Shown here piece by piece: positions 14,001-28,300 of a DNA stretch of 64,000 bases (position 1 is its first letter; each line of letters begins with the position of its first letter). The stretch is from positions 10,788,001 through 10,852,000 of the forward strand of contig CP053155.1 in NCBI GenBank assembly GCA_014607495.2, written 5' to 3'. Position numbers and translations under genes: made by a program. The notes beneath the pieces were generated by a model that was not told where the DNA came from, did not search any database, and saw only the letters and a program-made list of their open reading frames with translations. This DNA comes from Carposina sasakii (Eukaryota > Arthropoda > Insecta > Lepidoptera > Carposinidae).

Positions 14001-16306
14001 TGACAAATAGTGTGGTTTTTGGGTAGGTATATGAAAACTTGGCACTTGAGCTTTATATCACATGGATACCTTTCTGGATCAGCTAATGACGTAACCATGG
14101 TACCACTGCGGTTTTCACAGATATTATTGTCATGGATATAAAGTTTACCGAAGCGTATACAGGGTGTAACAAAAAGGGTATGTTAAGCGAAAAGCTACGT
14201 CAATAGCCCTCTCTAGAGAATCTATCCACAAAATTTGAGACTCGAAATCACATGCTTACTTTTCTCGATAGTATGGAGAATTTTTTAATATCTCAGGAAT
14301 TTTCATACAATCTTAAAAAATAAACATGGGATTTCGAGTCTCAAATTTTGTGGACAGGTTCTTTACAGTGGGCTATTAACGTAGCTTTTCGCTTAACATA
14401 CCCTTTTTGTTACATCCTGTATAGGTTATGGGCCTTACTAATAGAAAGCTTTGAACTAGGTTTAAGCTATAGGTACTGAGTTGTACTTGACAGATATTCC
14501 ATATATTCTGCTGTCAAAAATCAAGTATAACGAGGTTGTAACTTTACGCGCGGTTTATTAGTAGCAGGGATAATGTTTACCTTAAAACCAGCAAACCAAC
14601 ATCTAACTAAAATGCGAAAGCATAAATGTAATAAAATTCTAGACCAGAAACTACATACTGTTGGTACAGCCTTGTTTTTAAGGTTTAAAAATTTTTTTGT
14701 TTACGTTTTGTAAAACGAATTTCGGATATCTGCCGTTCATTTTACATAAAGCATTTTAGCGTTTACAGCGCTCTGCAGAAATTAATTGAGCACTTGTAAA
14801 GAGTATGACGTAAAAGCTATCGATGCAGAGCTCGGTTCTCAAATCAATTAGTGCGAATGTATAGGCCGTTTTACCTCAGGATTTTAGGCTGTTTTAAACC
14901 AAATTTTTAGTCTATGTCATAACATACGTCGCATTTAAGCGCATGTATGCAAGCTAACAAATGCTCTTGAACATCATCATTTTAATATCTTATAAAAAGA
15001 AGCCTATTTTAGGCTAGATTAGGCATTATAGGTAGGTATGTAGGTAGACTAGTGAGTTACAATAAGAAGAGAGTCTTATACCTAAACCAAACACTGAATT
15101 AGCTTTTTGACAATGATTTTCAAAAGTGCAGATATCCTTTACAAAAAATTGAAAATATAGGTGAATCCTTTTATTAGCTTATAAACAGTAGCATACAAAC
15201 CAAAGTCCTTGGATCTCGTCTTTGACAAGATAAGGAAAGACACTCACAAGTATCTTATAACTTATAACGGTGCAAAAGTAAGACACAGAGCGGTGGTTTG
15301 GGACTCTTTGCCAAGGATTTGAGAGGGGTTTTCTCTGTGTAGTCCGCTCAGTTTTTGTACCAGAGAACTTTCTTAGAGAAACAAAAGTATTAGAGATAAA
15401 CGTTTGTAGAATATCCTACAAGTTGCGTGTTATCTAAATGGGAACATAATTAAGTCATGATTTTTGGAATTTCGCTGAAAGTCTTTCGTTGTATTCACTG
15501 TAAGTACTTTATTTTGTAAGTAAATAAATTATTAATGACTTCCATGTTGTTGGAATTTTGTTAAGATATTTCACTTATGACACGAATGCTGTGCTGTTGT
15601 TTGTCTCTATAAAGAGTGTGTGTGACAGCCAGGCAAATACTGATATGCTGAACAAGTACCATTGTGTTGAATTATACGACAGCGTTATACTCGCACGAAA
15701 TGTATTTTAATTTGAATATCAGTAATCTTTGCTCTCCGCGCCAATTGTATTGGGCTATCCTGTGACTAATAATTAAATGGGTTTATGGTTATTGTGTGAC
15801 ACGTTGCTGTTTTTTAGATGACTCGTGACTCTCCATTAGGGTTGATCAGTTATTTGGACTTTTTTTGAGGGCAACTTTTTTTTTAAAATCATATTTTAGT
15901 AAAAAAAAATATTTCTAAGGCCTAACACGAAGTAAACTTTTTTTTCTGAAAATATGAAAAAAATGTCGGAAAATTTTGGAATTTTCCTGCGAAAAGTTTT
16001 TTCAGTTTTCCGCCTCAGAATCATGGTCTGAAGTCATGGTATCAATATTTGCCTGGCTGTCATAAACACTCTGTCTAGTAAGAATTTTAACTCATATCCC
16101 TCAAGTAACAAAACCTATTTCTATAGATTCTTAAAACGTCTCAGTATCTCGTTTGTAGTAATTTCCAGGCCCCCACGATACAGGCCTGACCTAGTGTGGG
16201 GACCACTATAAACTCGGCTCTCCTTATGTCATAATTGTTATTGCATCTTTTTGTACAACTTGTTTTTAGATAAGGATGAAAATGTAAATACTTTATTTGA
16301 AATAAA

Positions 16307-16338
<32 letters not shown>

Positions 16339-19300
16339 GTCATTGTTAATTCTAAGGAAATGCAAATCTCAGCACAATTTAAAGATTAAGTACCTAGCCA
16401 GTTATTTTCAGCAACACGACACAGTTTGAAAATTATCTCCGGAGATATTCTTCACACACATTAGGTACTTAGTTCTACACTGTAGATTCAAACTACCATC
16501 AAGATTAAACAAACTAGAAGCGTCACTCTTCAAACGGGTATACCCAAATACCTTGCATTTTGCTCTTTCTATATCTATGAGGGAGGCCTTTGTTCAGCAT
16601 TGGACCTCTCAAGCCTGATAATGATGATGATATCTCTGGGTATAATTTAAATCCTTGAAGAAAGACGTTGTAGCATCAGGTGAGGTTAGTTAGTTATGTT
16701 TAGTTATGTTATTTATACTTAAGAAGAACTTTAAAATCAGCAACTGAATGTCACTTCTGTTTTTTAAACCTTGCACGGTAGGGATCCCCCTTAAATTTGC
16801 CTTAGTTCTCAAGCGTGAAATCCAATGATTTACTGAGCTAACGCGTTATCATAATCTGCCACGTCCCTCATATTTCACGCCGGGTTTGTGCGGGAGTCTA
16901 GCCAACTATTTTTACTATTCCAACTGCATTGTTACGGCCTTTTCTTTCCAATGGAATTAGTGCAGGTTTTCGAATCAGGAAGAGGAAATATATATAGTTA
17001 AATTATTTCTTTGGGTTTTGGTGCTTATTGATACATGCAAATATTTTGTTATTTGCGTATGCGTTACGAAACTGACTAACTCTTCAACCGCGCTCCAATT
17101 CTTATTTTGATTACAATTATTTTGGTGGCTTGTTTGGTTAATAACTGTGCATACTCCTGATAGGTATCTATATACTACACTAAAGATGTACGGTACAGAT
17201 CTAATAAATAAAAATTCAGGTGTTTAATTTTCAAACAAAAATGCAAATACATTTAATTACTAGTTCTTTTTAAAATAAATTACCAGGGGGTAATTCTTTA
17301 AAAAAAAATTGAGCCGAAACACAATCACTAAAGAACCGTTAACGAAACGCGGTGCTATACTTACCGATTGAGTAATAATGTATTTATTTTATTTATTTAT
17401 TATAGCACGCATCGGTCGCGAGTATGACAGAATAAAAACAAATATCTGTTTCTTGTTGAAATATATTAATTACGTCACCGTAAAGTGATTATTGATTTGT
17501 TCTGAGCGTCTTCAACGGTTCCTTTTCGGCTTCGTTCCAACTCGCGACTTTTCAAGAATTGGCCCCCTGTTCTATAAACAAACGAAACATTGACCTCTGA
17601 ACGAAACAGTGATCTCTGAACAAGTAAATTAAGCTTAAGAATTAAATTGCATAACAATACCTACCTTCCCCTAAAATTACAAGGCTCTTAAACAACTCTG
17701 AACTTGCCCTGCTATCGCGGCAAAAATATGCAAATGGACAAAAAAGGTCGTAACAAGACATTTATTTAACTTTAAAAAGGCTTGACAAAAAAAACTTGCT
17801 GGACCCTCGAAATCCTCCAAAGCGGCAACATTGTACCTACTGCTGTGAAAAAGGGCGTATCGAACAATTTCCTAGAAATTGCTGAATATTTTAAAATAGA
17901 CAGACAAAAATATACAAATACAAAAACAAATATTTTGGTATTGCGCCGTGTACCACACCATCATGCATTTGGTAAATTTTATTATCGGTTATATTTATAT
18001 TACAGACATTCCAATTTTATTTATCTGTCTATATTGATGATGTTAATACAGGGTGTGTGTGACAGCTAGACAAATACTGAGTTACTGAACAATTACCACT
18101 GTTTTGAGTTATACGACAGTGTCATTACTCGCAGGATTTTTTTATTTTTTTATACAATGTTTGCTTTTCGCGCCAATAGGGTAGTTGACAGTTTTTTTAT
18201 TTCTATTTATATCGGAAGATCATAAAATAAAATAAAAATTTGTGAAAGAAAAACTTCGCTAGCGTAAAAGTTTTCTGAGATATAACGATTTCAAAATCAC
18301 AATTATAGACTAGCCAAAAAACGCTCCATACAAACGGCTACCACGGCGTGACGTCACACTTGAAGTAACTTGTATGCGCGTAAAAGAACTTTTGTTCTAC
18401 AGCTATATTAAATATTGCGTATATAAATATGGTAACGAAACAAAAGTTGCTGTAAATAATGCAGGTGGCCATGTGATGTTGTAATTTTTAATTAATTTCA
18501 CATTTGAAAAATGGACTTGCCCGCTTAACTTTGAACTATCTCATTTGGGCACATAATCAAATTGTAATTTTACAGACAGGTATGATTTTGATAATTTATT
18601 CTGATAAGCATAAAATGTTATTAATATTCAACCATAGGAAACTACCCCATTGTATCGGACGATCCTGTGACTAGCTAAATGGGCTTATTGGTTATTGTGT
18701 GATACATTGCTGTTTTTTGAATCACTTGTAACTCTCCTTTGGGGTGGATCAGTTAATTGAACTTTTTTGAGAGCAACACTTTTTTTAAGTCATCTATAGC
18801 TTAAAATTTTGTTTTTAAGTCATTATGTAAAGCCTACTTAAACGAACTACACAATTTTTTTCCTTAAAATTTTTGCCTTTTGAACCTGAAAAATGTCAGA
18901 AAATTTTGGAATTTTCCTGCAAAAATTTTAACTGGTTTACATCTCAATTATGGTCTGAAGTCACCATTACTATATTCCTGTCTGTCACAAACACCCTGTA
19001 TACATATAAAAATTAATAATATTTTCACATTACGCATTTTCGGGAGAAAACCATGAAATGAAATACATACCAAAATTTCCAACTAACAAAAACTAGTTAC
19101 AAATTTAAGTTGAACCGCAAAAGAGAGCTTGTAAACTCATTTGCACGTACATTCTATACACAAAATCCGTGTTTTTTACTTACGCCCTTTTCTCTGCAAA
19201 GGCAAGGCAGTGGCAACACTTGAGAGCCGAGGTATTCAAACGTCGGCCACGGTGATGTATCTCCTTAATATATGGCGGTACTTTTTACTAAAGTTTACAA

Positions 19301-22300
19301 CATCACGCTTGAAATTTACGGCCTAGGAAGCTCACTTACAAATTAGCCTGGGCTTTCACAGATAGTATTTCGAGGTGAAAACGGGCCACATATAATTTTT
19401 TACTCGTCATTTTTAGTAATCCGTACTTCTCTTGAATCTTCTCCCTTTTATTAAATTAAGAATTTAAAAGTATTCGTATTCCTTTAGTGCATAATTTGAA
19501 ATGTAAAGACGCAGTCGTAGGAGTAGGTATTATCGCGTAAAAGACATCTCTATTTATTATAATTAAATCCTTAAAACCCATTCAGTTAATGTGCGTTTCG
19601 CGATGAAGAGTCACATTCAGTTAATGTGACGTGTTGAGTTATACAACAATGTTATTACTTGCAGGAAATGCATTTTTATTTGATTATCCGCAATGTTTGC
19701 TTTCCGCGATAGTTGTATCGGGCGATTCTGTAAATACATAAATGATTTTATTTCTTATTTTGTGGTACATTTCTGTTTTTGGGTCTTATTTGAGCCTAAT
19801 TTTTTTTTAAATTCACTGGTGAAAATTTTATTTTTAAGCCATTATCTAAGACCTAATTAAACGAATAACACTATTTTTTTCCTAAAAATATTTTCAGTGG
19901 TTTTCACCTCAGAATCATGGTTTGAAGTCAGCATATCAATATTTCAAGGTATCTCACTCAAGTAAAAAAAAAACATTTCTTAATAATATTTATAATATAT
20001 ATCAATAATTACCTGGCTCTCACTTCCACCCTGTATATTTAGATTAATTTAATTAAAAACTTTGTCGGGAAGTTTGATATGGTATGTACGGAAGGTCCAT
20101 AAATACTGACTTTATGAAAAACCCTAACAAGAAAATTTTACTTAGACTTCACGTTTTCCAAATGTAAAAATGCACATTTTGAATGGGGTACCAAGGTACC
20201 AACGCTTTGTACTCATTTACTGGCGCTACGCTGTTCTGTATAAAATTATACATGTGCTGTGCTCTCATCTTTTTAAGACCTCAAGTACACCGCTAAAAAT
20301 TATATTTCTGCATTTACAGTTCAATGTACACATTTAATAGAAAATATAGTTTGTCATTTCAAACCACTTAAGTATTTAATTATCTATCAGTTGAATTATT
20401 TTGTAGCCTACTTTTATTCCACTGTACCTAATTGTATATCAAGATATATCTATGTTAACTACATACTAAAACAGAAAACCGTAATAAAAGTCAAAACATT
20501 GCGTTTGATTTTTAAGAAATCAAATCTAATAGTGTATTTGTGACTCACAGGTAATTACAGATCTTAATGTGTATATTAGCTCCTCTAATATTATAATAAT
20601 AATAACATAATTTAAAACAAAAGCCAGCAGATATAAATTAGGGTCTTACATTTTTGCTGAATCTAGATACTACGTATATTTTAAAGTACATAATTATTGC
20701 GTGCATCCGGTGCATCCTATATGCATTAAAACTTTCATTTGAAACATTTACCACCAAAAGAACCTTTATATTTGAGGAAAATTTCCCGCAGGCAAAACAT
20801 GAAAGCGGCTGGTTGTAATAAAACTCAATTTGGTTTATTTTACACACACCATGAATTACGTATGAAATTCAAATATGCTTTTTGTGATATTGTTCAACAG
20901 TGCTTAATTCTAAAGGCAAAGGGAACGATGCGAGGTGTTCATGCATAATGTTTCTTTAGCGGTTACCAGCAAATGCCCGCGACTTCCTCCGCGTAAACTA
21001 ATAACTTAGTTTTATTGAAATTCTTCGGTAGTCTTTGCGTGAGAGAATAACTAACAACAAAGCATAATACTCTTAATAAAATTATAAGCTTTTATTTAGT
21101 TTTACCTGTCCCGTTGTCTGTAATTAAACGTTGCAAGTTAAATTTGATCTACTTCCCGGTTTCCGGAGCCGAAATTTTGCATGCATGTATAAACTATAAG
21201 TGAAGTTATTACACATTAAATTTCTTTTTTACCTTGTTATTTAGGTATTTTATGTATGAATTTCTGATTTGAATGACTTTAATTAATCATTTACTTAACA
21301 CTCAGACACGTTTAATTCCTACTTAACCAATTAGTATAGGTAAAAAAATTGTCATTACATCACTCAATAATGTCATTGTGTTATAGGATATGACGTTAAT
21401 AATTAAGGTGAATGGTAATTAGTGCAATACTTTTAAGCTTTTATAACTTTTTGAAAGCCTTTGCTCACTGCGTCCGACATTTCTTAGCTGAACTTGGACT
21501 GAAATATTTGTTCATGCGGGTATCATTCAATCTCGTTCATTCATTTTTTTTCATTTATTCGTTTCTGATTTTCTCGGACTATAATTTTGCAGTGAGCAAA
21601 GGCTCTTATGTGTAGCTAGATTCCTGAATGAATGGTGTTCAGCTCCGGTTAGGTAATATCCGCCGAGTCATAACTTCACAGCTGCTCCGGATTTGCTTCC
21701 TCTTTGAAAGTGGAGCTAGGAAGACATTCAAATGATACGGCACTTTATATAGGTATACTAGACTATTAAGCTCCCTATGCGACGCTCTCCTTGAGTTCCT
21801 ATTCGTTGTCATATAATTATTATATGTTCAGCGATTCTCATTACAATACATTCCCGAAAACTGCTTAAAAATCGTTTAAACCATGATTTTTTTGAGATTA
21901 GCGTGCACAAACAGCAATCAGTTGTATTATATGGATATGAATAGACGAACGTTCCACCATGTTAAGCAAGTAATTGAATTTGTAGTGATTTTCCTCTAGA
22001 GAACTCTGATATCTTAAATTACTCTTGTGAACTCTCATTAAAAATCTCTGTTTTTTTTTTTTTGCATCAAATGCTTTTTTTAGGGTTTTAAGTAAGATTT
22101 CTGGTAGGCCTGCAGGTATTAGGCTTACCATATCCTTTCTAACTTAGTACATCGCGGGTTGGGTACGTTCTTCCAGAGAGATGCTTCCCAAATCCGTTCT
22201 GAATCAAACTGTGGGGATAGTACAGAAGTAAGATGTAAGAGCAGAGCTGTCGAAATACGAGTAATCGAGTAATCGCATGTTCTTGTCTCTTTTTAAATTG

Positions 22301-25300
22301 ATATTTAATATTCATTATTCGTTAGCCAAATCACTTTTTTCTACAATCAATACAATAACCATCTCTGAACTTTCATCTTTTGAGACAACTCTACTTTCCT
22401 CTATCGTCTACTGTTCTTGTATCTTAACTTTAGCTACTCGTAGTAATTGCTACAAACAAATTATCTTCGGTTACAGGGAATTTATTAAGTGAAGAATTAT
22501 TTTCTTTTAAAACTATAAAACAAAACTTTGTATTTTTTCAATATCGTCGAAAATACGGATATCTCAAGCTAACTTAAACCACTTTGAAAAATAAATGTTA
22601 AGCCAAATAAAATAAAAAGTATCATCATTTATCCAAATTTGAACATAAATAAAATTAAACAACCATTCCGGGAAGAACCATACCCCATCATAACCAATCA
22701 TGCCACATTTGTAAAATATCCTAAAAAAAGTATTTAGGGCCAATTTCTTGTCAGCATTAACTTTACCTCCTAATAAGCTAACTGACCATAGGGAAAATCG
22801 CCCCTTTAGTGTATATGCGGGTGTTATCGGAAATAATCCTCTTCATGTATGTACAAAATTAGACCACACTCGATTTGTATCGGCACATATTCTCTTAGGT
22901 TTCAGGAAGTTGTAATAATTTCTAGTTGGAATTTGTACAACATAGAAATTCAATGTTCACAGGTTTATGACCGGAATAATCTATTGCGCGATTTCTAGAT
23001 TTGTTCGCCATTTTAATTTCGAAATATGAAATCAGGATATTAGTTTAGTCTGAAAATATTTACGTACTTTGTAGGTTAAAACTAGGCTAGTCCTAGTTAT
23101 ACCTATATAATAAAGATACATTATTTAATTTAATATGAAAATATGATTTTTATTCTGCTTTTTTCATAGAACTTTACTGTCATTACTTACTTACCTTTGA
23201 AATATTTTATTTGATGTCCTACTTTCTTAGTAGCAATCGGATCATATCCCTCCTAATTAAATTCATAATTTTCATATAGAAATCATGAAAGAGGAGCGAC
23301 TTGAAATTCAGTAAGAGGCTTATTTTACATGAATATGGTGTAACAGAAAGGGTGTGTTATTTAAGGAATCTAGTTTTGAATCAAAATTTGTACTGTGACC
23401 CCCTCCAAATAGCTTATTAAATTATGAAATGGGGCGTTTAATTTGGAAATCGGTATAGATATTTGGTTAGTCTCCAATTAAAATTTATAAAATTTATAAT
23501 GTAAATTTTATTTCTATGTAAAATGTCTGTGTACTATGAATACTAATAATAAACATAATTTTAGTTTAAAGGCCAAATGATAACCAATTACAATTTTAGT
23601 TAATTACGCTGTTACGAGAACTAAGTAGGATTACCAATAATTTCATGTTACAATTTAATATCCTGTAACACAGGCGAATTTTGAATTGATAACGTTAGGT
23701 TTTTATAAGTGTGCAAAGAGGTTTTATAATACATCCGATTAGAAAGTTTATTGATTTAAATAGGCTATTCATGGGTAAAAATTTACACAGTCATATTGGG
23801 TGAATCATTTCGTTATGAGGCGGTAAAGGTTAACAACATATTAATAAACTTGTACTGGAGTTAGTATCCAGATACTGAAATCCAGACTTTGTATCTAATA
23901 AGCAGATTATTTTTTTAAATTTTCATTATTTACAAATATTTTTTGTTTGTTATAGTGGCCGATATCAGAATTAAAGATTGTAACAGGAGCTACGGAGGAA
24001 ACACGTGAGAATCTTTGCGGGGTAAGTTAGCCTATGAACAAAACAAATCTCTATAAAACCAAATTTTTCAAAATGCAGATAATTCTAAGTGATGAATAAA
24101 TTTGATTGTGTCTTATACATGATCATGATTGAGACATAATTATTTTTTTCTTTAAATAGAATACTTGATCGTGGCAAAATCGGCCCTAAATATTGCAAAA
24201 TAATGATTGGTACTTTAAGGGACAGTAACAGACTTTTTGTATCTGAGGATTTCCCAACCCTTTTATAGGATTTACCTGTTTGGGATGCAAAGCATGTCAT
24301 ACGTAAAGAGAATGAATACTCGGAAATTTTCATAGAGATGTTTCGGTCCCAATACCTTTCAATGGTTGCTATAGTTAGTTGAGGCAGAGTGAACACCAAA
24401 GATCATTGAACATAAAGGAAATGACGGCAGTGATGAAAAGTGAATATAATTTGCAGCGTGACTCTAAGAAAATAAGGTAGTAGTTGAAGAGTAGATACGC
24501 CGTGAATTTGAATTAAGTGACGAGAAAAGACAATTAAGTTTACCGTTACGTAATTGAATGATAAAAAGTTTAGCGCTTTTGTTTATTTCACTTAAATTAT
24601 AACAATGTTAAAGCCAAAAGAACAACATTGAAAATATCTGTAACGCTGTCAAATGGACACAGCTAAACTATAACCGAAAACGTTCCGTTGAAAGATAAAG
24701 TCGTTGTCATTTAGCGCAATTGCCCTCCAGGGAATAGAAACTATCCGCGATTAAAGCAGTTGATATAATAACATAAGTTTGAAAGTAGTTACATTATTCA
24801 CCCGTCTATGTTCATAAATTAGGGTAGCCAGAAGAAGAAGACAAACAAGATCCCGCAGCCACGTTTAGCATAGCAGGGCTAGAAAAAATGACAAGTTGCT
24901 AGTTCAACCCCACTGAATTTGTTAGTTGATTCTTACGTCATACATGAAAGATGTAGCTGATGTTTACTACAACTCCTTAGTATTTAGTACTATTACCTCT
25001 CAGACTCACCTATTATATCGAATTAGTATCAATGTAAATTGGGATAAAATATAATGTTAAATAACAAGTTTTATAGGGATTAGTTAAATTCTCATTAGGA
25101 TTAATTTAAGAACCTTTTTAAGTGCAGTTTTTATTTTAAATTACCTTTAAAATTATTTTTTTCAGATTTATAAGTTGCCAGCTAGTGTTAGTATAATTTA
25201 ATTTTAATCTTCTTCCTACATAACTAAATGTGCTTATCGTAGCAGCGGGGGCATAACAAGGAACTTTTGGTACATATTGGGACTAACACCCTTAACATGA

Positions 25301-28300
25301 AAACTTTTCGGTATTTTTAATAAAACTACCTAAAAAAATGAAAGGAATTCGTTATTTTGTAAAAAAAAAACTCTTGAAATAAAACTACTTTTATATTTTA
25401 AGTTGGACTTAAGGATGATTTTGTAGTACCTATATTTGGATTCGATGAAATACTTTTATCTGATATTAGGCCGGCTTCCACCATAAATCTAATAAATAGT
25501 GTTATATACTATTTAATATATATAAATGTATTTAATTAACTTGATTTAGCTGTTATTACTGCATCATTAAAAAGATACGACTAAAAATTTTATCGAATCG
25601 GTTTTATTTCCAGTTGTATAATAAAAATCGAAAACCAACTGGTTAGGTATTAGCTGGACATTCATAAAAACATCGTGTAATATTGAATTCCTTTCTGACC
25701 TAAAATACCTGCATTCGGGTTCCAACAAAACTATTACTTTTTATTGAAAGCTCTTTAAGAGATTTATTGTCTATATCCTACTGAAAATTATGGTTTCTTT
25801 GTAATTTTACATTATTAAATTTCAGTCACACCCCTTTGGGGGATGCCAAATAGCAAATTACACGCCCACTTTTTAGCAGTTAGCCTATTCAAATCAAATC
25901 AAATTACTATTAAGTCCCAAGTGGCTAAATTATTATTTAAAATTATTTAAATTGCATACATACATATGTAATAATTATGTTTTATTCGTAAACTACGAAT
26001 ATAAGTAATCCTTATACGGTGCATCCAGTAATAATATTTTTTTTGTTAATAATCACATATTTTAATACTTACCAGAAAGTTTTCATGCGTGGGTTAAAAA
26101 TTTCAAAATTGGTGGAAATCCTTGTTCTTATCCTTAATTTATACGCACAGCAAATTATATATTTTAGTATTTTACATAAAATGGATAGCATGAAGATCAC
26201 ATAGCATCATTTTATCTTAAATGTAACATAATATTATCTTCGTGTTAGCTATTTTATTAATGATATCTATTTATATTAATACTTAATAACTGTAATTACA
26301 TATTTCATGTTATTATTTTAAGTAAGTATATCAGTATGGGCACATTTATGTGATTAACATGTTCTTCTTTCTATTCAATAGGAAATACCAGACATATCAG
26401 AATCAACAGTAAGTAATACAAATAAATTTTAGTTTAATTATTAATTTTATGATTTTGACTATAAGTTAGTTGTTACATATTTTACTTGCCGGTTAACTTT
26501 ACGTGATTTTTTCTCTTATTGCCAAATACCTACAATATTTCTGTTTAGAAGATTTAAATGAATAATGTTTGTTATTACACCTAACATAAAATTTTATTAA
26601 AAGTATTCCCTACAATATTTAAATAAAATAAATGTAAACTGTATTATGTATATAATATCTAAATGTTCATAATAGTTTATATTAAAACACGTATCTATCT
26701 AACACAAGCGAATAAACTACTTTATAAACGTCGATGATGCAATTCCTAGTTGTAGCATGATCTATATCTCTCGGTATTTAGTAATAAAATACTGTTCTTC
26801 AAATACCTTGTAAATCTACTTAATGTATATTTCTTTTATTATTTCCCTTTTAATTGAAAACAAAAAATTAAGTTTATTATTTGCTTATAAAATCATTATT
26901 TCAATTTATTTTCTAGGCAGGAAGACTAGAATCACATCCAAAGGTAAAAAAAATCTAAATTCGAAATTTTTATATATTTTTACTAGTGATGCAATTGGCT
27001 TGAAATTACATATGTTTATACCTACCTGAGTTAAAATGATATTGGTAGGTTCAGTCTATCTGCAATAGTTTATCATTAATTATTTAGTCTTATATAATTG
27101 TGCAAAATTTCACAATCAATGATCTGCCAGTTTTAGGTCCAATATAATAAACACAAATAATATGATTGCACATTTTTAAAGAGACCCATTAAACTTAAAC
27201 CTAATTAAATAATCTTAAATTTGATTTCTATATAGAAATTGTAGAGCCAAGAATTATTGTTGATATCTTGTACAATTAAATAAAACACGGGTTATTTATA
27301 TTAATATAGACTTTCTAAGCTTTCACTGCTTTGGTAAATGTAAGATATACTATTATTTATTGTGTTATATTATTATACTAAGGCTTTATATGCTTTTGTA
27401 ATTGCTTTTGTGTTTTAACTAACTTTTGACAATGTACACAAAAATATTGTTTTTTTCTAGGAATGAAACAAAAAAAAACCAAAATAATATTACAAGGTTA
27501 TTAAACTTTATTTATTTTTATTTTCAATTAACTTATACTGAAATAAGTTGATCGTGTAATCAATATTTTTGTGTATATTGCAAAAAAAAGTTGACAAATC
27601 CATTATATTAAAATATTTTTTTACTGGTTTCAGTTTGACAGTAAAACAGGAGGTAAGATTTAGTTGCATATTACTTTCATTAGTATATTAGAGAAAATAG
27701 ATTTTTGATGTCAAATCTTAAATGGCGTATCGCTACTAACCGTTTTCATTACTATTTTTAAATTTAATTTCATTACTCATTAATAACGTTATTCCATTAC
27801 AGATAAAGGCGAAAAAGGTGAAAAGGTGATTATATAAAATATTCAAAGTATTTAATTCTTTAATTTTATGTCTTACATGAGTACATTAAATCGATTAAAA
27901 AGTTTTTGTTATATTTCATATTTTTAAAAGAAGTGGAAATATTTTACAAAATATTATAACTACTTCATTTATTTTATTAGGAAGAAAAAGGAGAATCAAT
28001 CATTGGACCGCAAGGACCACCAGGCCCACAAGGACCTATAGGATTTACGGGGATAAAGGGTGAAGTAGGGGTAAGCATAATTGTATATTGGTTATTTATT
28101 ATATTATATCAGTTTTAAAAATAATTCTCACCTGATCTCATTAAAATGTAAGAAAAATTTTCTGTCTCGAAATCTTTTTTTACTAATAGGCATATCTTAT
28201 TACATCGATTCAAAATCTAAAATACCTGATTCCAGAGCTGTGCCTGTTCGGAATCTGTGGTGACCAGCCTTTTTAAGACTATGCCTGAAATGAGAGGCCC

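Noticed and set aside
17782..18069. 95-codon plus-strand frame
   Set aside because: No recognisable motif, and it runs into the end of a MITE.
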